From the NCBI RefSeq assembly GCF_001552215.1, contig NZ_BCQT01000026.1, positions 124,001 through 188,000 of the forward strand: DNA of 64,000 nt, written 5' to 3'. Under the pieces are notes generated by a model, which was given only the letters and a program-made list of their open reading frames with translations, was not told where the DNA came from and searched no databases. Positions 56,916 through 64,000 of this stretch are shown piece by piece (the first letter of the stretch is position 1; the number at the start of each line of letters is the position of its first letter). A program made the position numbers and the translations under genes. The DNA is from Actinomadura macra NBRC 14102 (GTDB lineage: Bacteria > Actinomycetota > Actinomycetes > Streptosporangiales > Streptosporangiaceae).

Positions 56916-57719
56916 ATGATCGGTGAACACGTCCTGGCCGGATACGCCCCCGGCGCGGGCGGCCGGGAGGCCCTCGACCTGGCCCGCGCCATCGTTGGGC
57001 TGACCGGCGGCCGGCTGAGCGTGGCGATCGTCCACCCGCCCGGACTCCCCGCCGCCGCGGGCGAGGCCCGCGCCGCGCTGGAGCAGGCCGCCGACCGCCT
57101 CGACGACCTGCCCACGGACCTGCTCGTCCAGGAGGGACGCAGCGTCGGGCGAGGCCTCACCCTGCTCGCCAGCCGGACCGGCGCCGACCTGATCGTCGTC
57201 GGCTCCCCCGAGGGCGGCGCCCGCGGCCGCATCGGCGTCGGTTCCGCCGCCGACCACCTGCTGCACTCGGCGACCGAGGCCGTGATGCTCGCCCCCTCCG
57301 GCTACACCGTCCCCGAGGACCTGGACCGGATCACCGTCATGTACGTCCGGCGCCCCCAGTGCGACGACGCCGTGATCCGCGCCGCGCAGGCCGCCGAGCG
57401 CCTGGACGTCCCGCTCCGCCTGGTCACCCTCTCGCTCGGCGACGCCCACCCGGAGCTGCTCCGCGACGATCTCGCCCTCGCCATCCGGCTCGCCCTCGAC
57501 TCCACCGAACTCCTCCCCGAGGACGTCTCCGCCGACCTCGCCGAGGGCGACGACGTCGCCGCCGCCATGGACGACCTCGACTGGGCCGACGGCGAGATCC
57601 TCGTCTGCGCGTCCAGCGAGGACGCCTCCGCCCACCGCGTCTTCCTCGGCGAGGTGGCCCTCAAGGTCCTGCGGGCCGCTCCGTGCCCGGTCACCGTCCT
57701 CCCTAGGGGCTACTTCTGA
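56916..57719 (+). CDS. tandem universal stress protein
   Basis: A 267-residue protein with two USP domains. The first (1-130) has the ATP-binding signature VVGSPEGGARGRIGVGSAAD and ends EAVMLAPSGY. The second (about 138-267) ends CPVTVLPRGYF but lacks a full Gly-rich ATP motif (VCASSEDASAHRVFLGEVAL), so only the first is likely to bind nucleotide. A Gly-rich GGGGGGAA lies 12 nt before the start. It may help survival under stress or dormancy, as USPs do generally. Confidence 0.85.
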   Translation: MIGEHVLAGYAPGAGGREALDLARAIVGLTGGRLSVAIVHPPGLPAAAGEARAALEQAADRLDDLPTDLLVQEGRSVGRGLTLLASRTGADLIVVGSPEGGARGRIGVGSAADHLLHSATEAVMLAPSGYTVPEDLDRITVMYVRRPQCDDAVIRAAQAAERLDVPLRLVTLSLGDAHPELLRDDLALAIRLALDSTELLPEDVSADLAEGDDVAAAMDDLDWADGEILVCASSEDASAHRVFLGEVALKVLRAAPCPVTVLPRGYF

Positions 57720-57868
57720 CTGACCCGTTTTGACCGTTTCCGCAGAACGACTTGCCGCCCGCTCTTTACCTCCACTACATTCCGTCGAGATCGGACCGTG
57801 ACCTTGAACGTTCCGATTCCCCGGTCGGGCTTTCCCCTGCCCGAACGAGTCAGGCGGCAGGGAGCGTG

Positions 57869-58837
57869 ATGGACCCCATCGGCAAGAAGCTGCTCGACGT
57901 GGCCAAGGCCCAGCTCGGTTACACCGAGAAGGGTGACGGCTACACGAAGTTCGGCGACTGGTACGCCAAGAACATCGACGGCGACCACGACGACTACTTC
58001 AAGACGGCCCCCTGGTGCGACATGTTCCTCGCCTGGGCCGCCGACAAGGCCGGCGTCACCGAGCAGGCGGGTCAGTTCGCCTCGACGGTCGAGCACGCGC
58101 AGTGGTTCCGCAAGAACGACGCCTGGGGCAAGAAGCCCGAGCCCGGCGCCCTCGTCTTCTACGACTGGAACGGCTCCGGCGACCCCGACCAGATCGACCA
58201 CGTCGGCATCGTCGAGAAGGTCGACGGCCAGACCCTCCACACCATCGAGGCCAACGCCGACGGCTACAAGCTCATGCGCAAGACCCGCGACATGGACACC
58301 GTCGTCGGCTTCGGGTACCCCGGCAAGATCAAGGTCGAGGCCGCACCCAAGTACGCGCCCAAGCACGCCGCCCCCGCCCCCACCGTCGACAAACTCGGCG
58401 CCGACACCACGTCCTCCACCCACACCCAGGAGCAGGAGCACGGCGCCCCCGAGCAGCCCCTCCCCCACCAGGAGGTCGTCCTCGGCGGCATCCTCGCCTT
58501 CATCCTCTGCGGCACCGTCGCCCTCGCCGCCGGACGCGTCGCCGCCGCGAAGGCTCCCACGGCCCCGCCCATCCGCGTCCGCAAACGCGGCAAGCACCAC
58601 CGCCCCGCCACCCCCGTGGCCCTGCCCGCCGACCTCACCCCCTCCGACCTCGACGCCGCCGACGCCGGCACCACCCTCATGCCGGTGCTCTCCCTCGCCG
58701 CCGCCCACGAGGCCGAGGACCGCGAGTTCTGGGGCCGCATCGCCCACCTCGAAGAGGATCAGGAGCTCGCCTTCTGGAACTCCCTGCACGCCGAGACGAC
58801 CGATTCCGAGTACGCAGGAGCCCCCGGATTCCGCTAG
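57869..58837 (+). CDS. CHAP-domain cell-wall hydrolase with membrane helix
   Basis: A 322-residue protein. The N-terminal CHAP amidase/peptidase domain (about 5-155) has LDVAKAQLGYTEKGDGYTKF, APWCDMFLAWAADKAG (catalytic Cys), PGALVFYDWNGSG and IDHVGIVEKVDGQTLHTIE (catalytic His). No classical signal peptide precedes it. A membrane helix follows at about 208-230 (VVLGGILAFILCGTVALAAG), then a basic tail and an acidic C terminus. The lack of a signal recalls phage lysins or proteins exported by other means. ATG 57869 follows CAGGGAG; longer frames to 57752 are unlikely. Ends 39 bp before a tRNA cluster. Confidence 0.85.
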   Translation: MDPIGKKLLDVAKAQLGYTEKGDGYTKFGDWYAKNIDGDHDDYFKTAPWCDMFLAWAADKAGVTEQAGQFASTVEHAQWFRKNDAWGKKPEPGALVFYDWNGSGDPDQIDHVGIVEKVDGQTLHTIEANADGYKLMRKTRDMDTVVGFGYPGKIKVEAAPKYAPKHAAPAPTVDKLGADTTSSTHTQEQEHGAPEQPLPHQEVVLGGILAFILCGTVALAAGRVAAAKAPTAPPIRVRKRGKHHRPATPVALPADLTPSDLDAADAGTTLMPVLSLAAAHEAEDREFWGRIAHLEEDQELAFWNSLHAETTDSEYAGAPGFR

Positions 58838-58876
58838 AGTTGTCCATGCGCGCCGGGCGAGAAACCGGCCCGCCAC

Positions 58877-58949
58877 GCGGACGTGGCTCAGTTGGTAGAG
58901 CATCACCTTGCCAAGGTGAGGGTCGCGGGTTCGAATCCCGTCGTCCGCT
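58877..58949 (+). tRNA. tRNA-Gly (anticodon GCC)
   Basis: Acceptor GCGGACG pairs with CGTCCGC (58942-58948). The anticodon loop TTGCCAA gives GCC, and the T arm contains GGTTCGAATCC. 73 nt, no encoded CCA. First of a Gly-Cys-Val cluster. Confidence 0.97.
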
Positions 58950-58973
58950 CTGAGAGGCCCCCGGCCTCGCTCT

Positions 58974-59044
58974 GGTGGAGTGGCCGAGAGGCGAGGCAAC
59001 GGCCTGCAAAGCCGTCCACACGGGTTCAAATCCCGTCTCCACCT
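58974..59044 (+). tRNA. tRNA-Cys (anticodon GCA)
   Basis: Acceptor GGTGGAG pairs with CTCCACC (59037-59043). Anticodon stem ACGGC/GCCGT encloses CTGCAAA, anticodon GCA. T arm GGGTTCAAATCCC. No encoded CCA. Confidence 0.97.
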
Positions 59045-59058
59045 CGCAGTACACGCAA

Positions 59059-59130
59059 GGGCGATTAGCTCAGTGGGAGAGCGCTACCTTGACACGGTAG
59101 AGGCCACTGGTTCAATCCCAGTATCGCCCA
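59059..59130 (+). tRNA. tRNA-Val (anticodon GAC)
   Basis: Acceptor GGGCGAT pairs with ATCGCCC (59123-59129). Anticodon stem CTACC/GGTAG encloses TTGACAC, anticodon GAC. T arm CTGGTTCAATCCCAG. No encoded CCA. Last of the cluster. Confidence 0.97.
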
Positions 59131-59217
59131 CGCGGTGGCGACGCATGCTCGCCCCCTTCGGGTGGCTTCGCCGGGCCCGTGGTGTCTTCTGGGCGGCGCC
59201 CCCCAGACCCCCGTTGC

Positions 59218-59317
59218 AGGGGCTCCGCCCCCGCACCCCCGGTCGTAGAGGCTCCGCCCCCACATCCCCATCTCGATGATGGCGGCCTCGCGTTCCCGTC
59301 GCAGGGGCTTCGCCACC
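59218..59317. repeat. three GC-rich palindromic repeat units after the tRNA cluster
   Basis: Units AGGGGCTCCGCCCCC (59218-59232), AGAGGCTCCGCCCCC (59247-59261) and AGGGGCTTCGCCACC (59303-59317) are near copies, each able to form a GGC/GCC hairpin. Such GGCTCCGCC units are dispersed in many actinomycete genomes. They lie between the tRNA cluster and a convergent gene and may act as terminators. Confidence 0.6.
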
Positions 59318-59372
59318 TGCATCCCACCTTTGACGGCGCACGCCTCGTGCGCGGGTCCTGACCACGGGCCCG

Positions 59373-61160
59373 TCAGAGGATGATCTCCTCGGGGCGGGTT
59401 AGTTCGCGGGGAGCGGGAGTGGTCTCCAGGCGTTCCAGCGGGTCGGCCTGAATGTGCGGGTCCAGGACCAGGCCGGTGAGTTCGCTGATGCGGCGGACGG
59501 GCACCTGGAACGTCCGGTACGCGCCATAGGAGAAGGCCTCCTCCGTCGGAAGATCCTCGATCAGGGACGCCTGGCTGAGCAGGTAGCCGGTCACCGACAG
59601 GTCACCCGACTCGCGGGCCATCGCGACGATCTTCCAGAACTGGCGGGGCAACTGGACGCCCCGGTAGGCGTCATCGTCGTCCGCGAGGACGGGGCCAGTG
59701 AAGACGCTGACGGCCAGATCGAGGTTGTCGGCGTTGTTGAGGACGTAGTCCTCCAGCCCGAGCCACAGGGTCTGGCCCGCGTTGAACGCGTGATGCTGCG
59801 GGGTGGAGTTCGTGAAGTGGAACGTGTCGTCCTCGGCGGCCCTGGCCTCGATGTCGGTGGTGCCCCACGCGGGGTCCAGGCGGCGCACCAGGTGGCCGCG
59901 GTCCAGGTCGTTGTTCCGGTACACGCGTTCGCCGGTCTGCTCCTCGATCGGCAGCCGGGGGTCGAAGATCCAGCGGTCGCTCGTGCGCCTCGGCCGCTTG
60001 GCGTGCGAGCCGTCGATGTTGCTCGCGGTGAACAGGGCGAGCTTGCGGTGCCGGTGCATGACGACGCTGAAGTGGTGGTAGCGCAGTTCGGCGGACGCGG
60101 CGGCGGCCAGTTCGGGGGACGGGACGGGCAGCGGCAGCGGCCGGGCCAGGAACGCCGGGGCGTAGCCGCCGCGGCCCGCGTAGTCGGGGTCGATCGCGGT
60201 CGCCGGGGTGTCGCGGAGCGCGGTCCCCTCGGGCCGCGACGGCGCGAAGAGCTGGTCGACGAGTGCGCGCTGGGCGTCCGGAAGGACCGCCTCGCGCACC
60301 AGCTGGCAGATCCGGCTGACACGGATCCCCTCGTTGACGAACCCGCCGAGTTCGTCGCGCTCCGGCGCGGGGACGCTCGCGTGGTGGAGTGCGACGACCT
60401 CCCACTGGTCGTTGAACACCGGCGACCCGGACGAGCCCGGCTCGGTGTCGGCCGCATAGTGCAAGAACCCGTCGGGGACGTCGACGATCCGGTTCTCGCG
60501 GAGCGCCACCTGCTTCTTTCTCCCGCGCGGATGCTGGACGATCGTGACGAACTCCCCGACGATCGCCTTGCCGGCGGCCTCGATCAGGGGGTTGAAACCG
60601 AACGCCGCGAGATCGGCGTCCGACGCGCCCACGGCGACCAGCGCGAAGTCGAGCGCGGCGTCGGCGAGGAAGAACCGGTCGGGATCCAGCGGGTGGACGA
60701 CGGTGGGCAGCGGCCGGCCGTCGACACCGTCCTGGAAGTCGAACTCGACCACGCTGGTGCGTGCCGTCGCGGCGTCGGGCAGCACATGGTGGTTGGTCAG
60801 CAGGAGGACCGGGGACACCAGCGATCCCGTCCCGAACCCGGCGGGCCTGCCGTTGGCGTCGCGGATGCCGACCCGTGCCACGGCGTGTGCCGCGGCGACT
60901 CCGGCGTCCAGGTACCGCACGCCCAGGTAGTCGACCGTGTTGATGATCCGTTCAAGGGGCGCGTCCGGCGCCGGGCCGTCCGCGGACAGGCGGCTGAGCC
61001 GGTCGACCCGCTCGGCGATCCGCTCCGGGCTGTCGGCCAGGGCCAGGCCGCCCGGTGACGCCAGCACGGTCTCGCGTTCACGCCGCTCCGGGGCGCGCTC
61101 GTCCACCCGGCGCGCCGCCTCCGCGCGCTGCCGGTCGTGCTCCCGCTCGTAGAGTTCCAT
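59373..61160 (-). CDS. trypsin-like protease fused to DRGH (EndoG/NucA-type) nuclease
   Basis: A 595-residue fusion without signal peptide or membrane helix, so probably cytosolic. Residues 1-85 are charged and helical, with LERIINTVDYLGVRYLDAG just before the protease. The trypsin-like domain (about 90-290) has a full triad: His in LLLTNHHVLP (near 122), Asp in ALDFALVAVG (near 167), Ser in GSSGSPVF (near 244). The DNA/RNA non-specific nuclease (about 340-560) keeps NNDLDRGHLVRRLD (near 420), FNAG and LEDYVL, matching catalytic His, Asn and Glu of the Serratia-nuclease family. The start is ATG 61160 with AGGAGG 6 nt upstream. A protease that activates or restrains its own nuclease is an attractive guess, typical of conflict or suicide effectors, but unproven. 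Confidence 0.9.
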   Translation of the reverse strand: MELYEREHDRQRAEAARRVDERAPERRERETVLASPGGLALADSPERIAERVDRLSRLSADGPAPDAPLERIINTVDYLGVRYLDAGVAAAHAVARVGIRDANGRPAGFGTGSLVSPVLLLTNHHVLPDAATARTSVVEFDFQDGVDGRPLPTVVHPLDPDRFFLADAALDFALVAVGASDADLAAFGFNPLIEAAGKAIVGEFVTIVQHPRGRKKQVALRENRIVDVPDGFLHYAADTEPGSSGSPVFNDQWEVVALHHASVPAPERDELGGFVNEGIRVSRICQLVREAVLPDAQRALVDQLFAPSRPEGTALRDTPATAIDPDYAGRGGYAPAFLARPLPLPVPSPELAAAASAELRYHHFSVVMHRHRKLALFTASNIDGSHAKRPRRTSDRWIFDPRLPIEEQTGERVYRNNDLDRGHLVRRLDPAWGTTDIEARAAEDDTFHFTNSTPQHHAFNAGQTLWLGLEDYVLNNADNLDLAVSVFTGPVLADDDDAYRGVQLPRQFWKIVAMARESGDLSVTGYLLSQASLIEDLPTEEAFSYGAYRTFQVPVRRISELTGLVLDPHIQADPLERLETTPAPRELTRPEEIIL

Positions 61161-61259
61161 TTCACGCCTCCTGACTTCCATTGAGGCGCCACATACCCCC
61201 GACCGAACACCCCATTTGTCAGGTTTTGCCGCTTTCTAACTGAGAAGTGGCGACCAGGT

Positions 61260-62744
61260 TTACCCCGTGGCGAGGAGGCTTTGAGGATCGGGCCGGTGGT
61301 GGGCCGACTCCACGAGGCCGTGCTCGGTGAGCTCCCAGAAGTGACGCCTGCTGGGCCGGGCGAGTTGGTAGAGGGCCTTGTAGGCGGCGACGCTCATGAG
61401 CCCCCAGTAGAGCGGGATGGTCACCATGGTGCGCACCGCCGGGAACAGGCCACGTTCCAGGCAACCGGCCATCGCGCAATAGACCATCAGGAGGTTGCCG
61501 ACGATCATTGTGGTGACACCGCAGTAGAGCGTCGGGGGCGCGAACATGGCCTGGATGTAGCGGGTGCCGGTGCAGAGGTAGACCAGGGTCAGCGTCCAGA
61601 AGAACGGGTTGGCCAAGGTGGTGAGCGTCGGAAAGCCCATCGTGAGGTGGAAGGCCAGGGTCCGCCTGGTCCCCAGCTGACGCCAGAGCCGCAGCGGGTG
61701 CCGCGTGTGGACGAGCCAGGTCTGTAGGTAGCCCTTGATCCAGCGGCTGCGCTGGCGGACCCAGTTTCCGAGGCGGCTGTTGGCCTCCTCCTCGGTGACC
61801 GAGGCCATCATGCGCACCTCCCAGCCCCGCCGGGCGATGCGGATCCCGAGGTCGGCGTCCTCGGTGACGTTGTAGGGGTCCCAGCCGCCGAGCGCCGCGA
61901 GCGCGTCGCCGCGGAAGTGGTTGGACGTGCCGCCGAGCGGGATCGCGAGGCGGAGCCGGTCCAGGCCGCGCAGCCAGAGGCTGAAGGTCGTGGCGTACTC
62001 GGCGGCGAAGCACCGGGTCAGCCAGTTGGTCCAGGGGTTCCAGTACTGGAGTTCGGCCTGGACGCACACGACCCGGTCGGGCAGGGAGCGGAACGCCAGC
62101 ACCGCCTTGCGGAGCTGGTCGCGGTCGGGACGGTCCTCGGCGTCGTAGATGACCACGAACTCGCCGCGCGCTTGGGCGAGCCCGACATTGCACGCCTTGG
62201 GCTTGGTGCGGGGCGCCGACGGCGGGATGCGCACGACCTCGAACGGCGGGCCCAGGTCGGGCAGTGCGGCCTGGGTCTCCTCGTCGTCGGCCTCGATCAG
62301 CAGAAGGATCTGGAGCCGGTCCGCGGGGTAGTCCAGGTGGGCGAGCCGGTCGAGCAGGTCCGGCAGGACGTTCGCCTCACGGTAGAGCGGGACGAGGACG
62401 GTGTAGACGGGCAGTTCGCCGTCGGGGACGCGGCACGCCTCGCCCTCGCCGAGGTCGAGCACGGGCGAGTTCCATGCCGCGGCCACCATCGCCGCCCGGA
62501 AGACCAGCGACACGAGGTAGACGGCGGTGATGGCGGTGACCACCGTCTCGGCCAGTCGGCCCGGCGACGGCCCGAGGCCGGCCGCCGCGTGCAGGGCCAA
62601 CCCGGCCGCGAACACGGCGGGCACGACGGCGCCGGCGATCACCTGTCCTCGGCTGAGCACGCGCCGCGCGCTCAGCTCGTCGTCCATGGGCATGATCTGG
62701 ATCGGCGACGTGGCCGAGCCGAGGGCGGGTTCCGTCAGGGTCAT
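61260..62744 (-). CDS. family 2 membrane glycosyltransferase
   Basis: A 494-residue processive-type GT2 enzyme. Two N-terminal membrane helices (about 30-85) precede the catalytic domain. That domain has YTVLVPLYREANVLPDLLDR, ILLLIEADDEETQAALP, FVVIYDAEDRPDRDQLRKAV (metal-binding DAED), GGTSNHFRGDALAALGGWDP, YNVTEDADLGIRIARRGWEV (TED) and QRSRWIKGYLQTWLVHTRHP (Q-R-x-W). Three or four C-terminal helices follow. This set is like bacterial beta-glycan synthases of the cellulose/hyaluronan type. The ATG at 62744 overlaps the stop of the upstream glycosyltransferase (ATGA). Confidence 0.93.
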   Translation of the reverse strand: MTLTEPALGSATSPIQIMPMDDELSARRVLSRGQVIAGAVVPAVFAAGLALHAAAGLGPSPGRLAETVVTAITAVYLVSLVFRAAMVAAAWNSPVLDLGEGEACRVPDGELPVYTVLVPLYREANVLPDLLDRLAHLDYPADRLQILLLIEADDEETQAALPDLGPPFEVVRIPPSAPRTKPKACNVGLAQARGEFVVIYDAEDRPDRDQLRKAVLAFRSLPDRVVCVQAELQYWNPWTNWLTRCFAAEYATTFSLWLRGLDRLRLAIPLGGTSNHFRGDALAALGGWDPYNVTEDADLGIRIARRGWEVRMMASVTEEEANSRLGNWVRQRSRWIKGYLQTWLVHTRHPLRLWRQLGTRRTLAFHLTMGFPTLTTLANPFFWTLTLVYLCTGTRYIQAMFAPPTLYCGVTTMIVGNLLMVYCAMAGCLERGLFPAVRTMVTIPLYWGLMSVAAYKALYQLARPSRRHFWELTEHGLVESAHHRPDPQSLLATG

Positions 62745-64000
62745 GACGTGCCCGCCCGACGGTAGACGCGCTGGTCCGCGTCCTGGTAGACGAGGGCGTA
62801 CCCGCGGAGCGAGGACGGGGCGTCGCGCAGCCTCCGCCAGGTGCGGTCGGGCGAGCCCGCAAGGGTGCGCGCGTAGATCCAGCGGACGCGGCTGCCGGCC
62901 GGGTCGGCCAGGGCCCGCTCCCACAGCCGGAAGCTGCCCTCGTAGAGGATCCGCCCGATCGGGATACGGGACTCGAAGGCGACCGCTTCGTTCCCGTAGT
63001 TCTCCATCAGGACGGTGCCCCCGTCGTAGTGCGTCCGCAGCCATCGCGCGGCGTCCCGGGCACCCTGTCCGCGGGTCCCGCTTTCCCAGCTCAGCGGCTC
63101 GGCGAGCGTCGCCGTCCCGGGCACGGCGAACGCGGTGGCGGCCACGCCCGCCGCGACGGTGCCCCGGGCGCGTGCCAGGACGTGCGGCCTGGACGGCACC
63201 AGGGACACCAGGTACGCGGCGAAGATCGCCACCGCAAGGACCATCACCAGGCCGAACCGGACGTTGTAGGAGTCTCCGTGGACTTCCGGGACGTGGAGCG
63301 GACGTTGCCCGCTGTAGAGGGCACAGACGAAGAACGGCGCGAAGACGAGCAGGGCATAGGGGGCGACCGCGGGCGGGCGCAGCCGCGAACGCCACCCGTA
63401 GGCGGCCAGCCCCGCCACGGACGCCGCCAGCGTCGGGTAGCCGAGGTCGTGCACGACCGCCAGGGCGTACGTCCGTGCGGAGGTGGCCAGAGCGCCGACA
63501 TTCTCGTCTCCGGCCATCACCCAGAGGGAGGGTTTCGCGTATTCACCGGAATACCAGCACAGCGGGTCACCGAAGATCACGTAAGCCCATCCCGCCCAGG
63601 CCATGATTCCGCTGAAAGCCGCGATCGAGAAAAAGGCGAGGTGCGCTTCCATGTACGCATATCCCCTCCCGCTGCGCACCACGACATAAACGATCACAGC
63701 CAGGACCGCCGCCGCCAGCAGCCATCCCTCATAGCGCGTCAAGGTGGCCGCCACGGTCGCCGCCGACGCCATCGCCAGCTGCGCGTAGCGCCCGTTGCGG
63801 CACCACGCCTGCAGGTGGTGGACGGCCGCCGCGATGCAGGCGAACAGCAGCAGCTCGGTCATCGGCGTGCTCTGCATGTAGAGCACGTTGGCGTTGAGCG
63901 CGAACAGCCCGGCCGCGGCGGCGCCCGCGGCGCGGTCGCGTGGGCGCGGCGCCAGGCGGGCGTGTCCCGCCGCCATCCAGAGCGCGATCAGGTAGACGTA
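62741..64000 (-). CDS. polytopic GT-C-type glycosyltransferase-like protein, C-terminal part (cut by window edge)
   Basis: 419 codons are visible and the 5' end lies right of the window. The protein has many hydrophobic helices (NANVLYMQSTPMTELLLFAC, YEGWLLAAAVLAVIVYVVVR, APYALLVFAPFFVCALYSGQ, NVRFGLVMVLAVAIFAAYLV) and a soluble C-terminal domain with ARDAARWLRTHYDGGTVLME. The TPMTELLLF and TRYEGWLL patterns resemble ArnT/PMT-type lipid-linked sugar transferases or related membrane proteins. It overlaps the GT2 gene by 4 bp, so both probably build the same envelope glycan. Confidence 0.75.
   Translation of the reverse strand, partial: YVYLIALWMAAGHARLAPRPRDRAAGAAAAGLFALNANVLYMQSTPMTELLLFACIAAAVHHLQAWCRNGRYAQLAMASAATVAATLTRYEGWLLAAAVLAVIVYVVVRSGRGYAYMEAHLAFFSIAAFSGIMAWAGWAYVIFGDPLCWYSGEYAKPSLWVMAGDENVGALATSARTYALAVVHDLGYPTLAASVAGLAAYGWRSRLRPPAVAPYALLVFAPFFVCALYSGQRPLHVPEVHGDSYNVRFGLVMVLAVAIFAAYLVSLVPSRPHVLARARGTVAAGVAATAFAVPGTATLAEPLSWESGTRGQGARDAARWLRTHYDGGTVLMENYGNEAVAFESRIPIGRILYEGSFRLWERALADPAGSRVRWIYARTLAGSPDRTWRRLRDAPSSLRGYALVYQDADQRVYRRAGTS

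Noticed and set aside
59131..59372. Possible fourth tRNA or att site after tRNA-Val
   Set aside because: No cloverleaf could be drawn and no copy of a tRNA 3' end was found in the window; only GC-rich palindromes are present.
1..64000. Insertion sequences, integrases, plasmid or phage replication genes, CRISPR arrays
   Set aside because: Looked for across both strands; no transposase, integrase or regular repeat-spacer pattern was recognised.

Overview
The window looks like a chromosomal segment of a high-GC mycothiol-producing actinomycete. I lean towards Thermomonosporaceae (Actinomadura-like), but that is inference. The signs are GC-saturated third codon positions, frequent GTG starts, a four-gene conservon (cvnABCD), a mycothiol-dependent isomerase-type enzyme, F420/flavin LLM oxidoreductases, an exonuclease-degenerate DNA polymerase I, a DUF2637 protein and a Gly-Cys-Val tRNA cluster. 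No insertion sequence, CRISPR array or integrase was found.

Layout. 1-2745: leftward GTPase operon (GTPase with G1/G3/G4 motifs, membrane protein, dynamin-type GTPase cut by the edge). 2972-10382: polA, an LLM enzyme, a GAF-PP2C phosphatase with a PF04672 methyltransferase, and a secreted M28 peptidase. 10702-16353: conservon, then a TetR/acyl-CoA dehydrogenase pair. 16508-20339: two DUF4360 secreted paralogues and an iron-sulfur/NrfD pair without its catalytic subunit. 20476-22527: a translationally coupled trio made of a cysteine-free small protein, a DUF692 (MNIO) enzyme and a DUF2063 partner, the best candidate here for an undescribed peptide-modifying system. 23511-29807: degenerate hemerythrin, orphan cytochrome b, and TetR, Crp and AraC regulators, ending in a Tat-type intradiol dioxygenase.

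32291-44684 is a cobalamin block: cobL, cobM, cbiD, cobK, cobIJ, cobH, cobG and cobN. It mixes aerobic-type enzymes (CobG, CobN) with anaerobic-type CbiD. A cobalamin riboswitch precedes cobN, and a hairpin just before the cobN start may hide its ribosome-binding site. An orphan hypF overlaps the cobN end.

46962-57719 holds small regulator/enzyme modules: ArsR-SRPBCC, FMN reductase with LLM monooxygenase, MerR with a mycothiol enzyme, DinB, a large LuxR-type ATPase, LysR with a TDT transporter, and a tandem universal stress protein. 57869-64000 carries a CHAP hydrolase, three tRNAs, a cytosolic trypsin-like protease fused to a DRGH nuclease (a possible conflict or self-destruct effector), and two cell-envelope glycosyltransferases running off the right edge.

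Many junctions are ATGA/GTGA overlaps, so several modules are translationally coupled. Short perfect dyads sit in most divergent intergenic gaps and give testable operator predictions.
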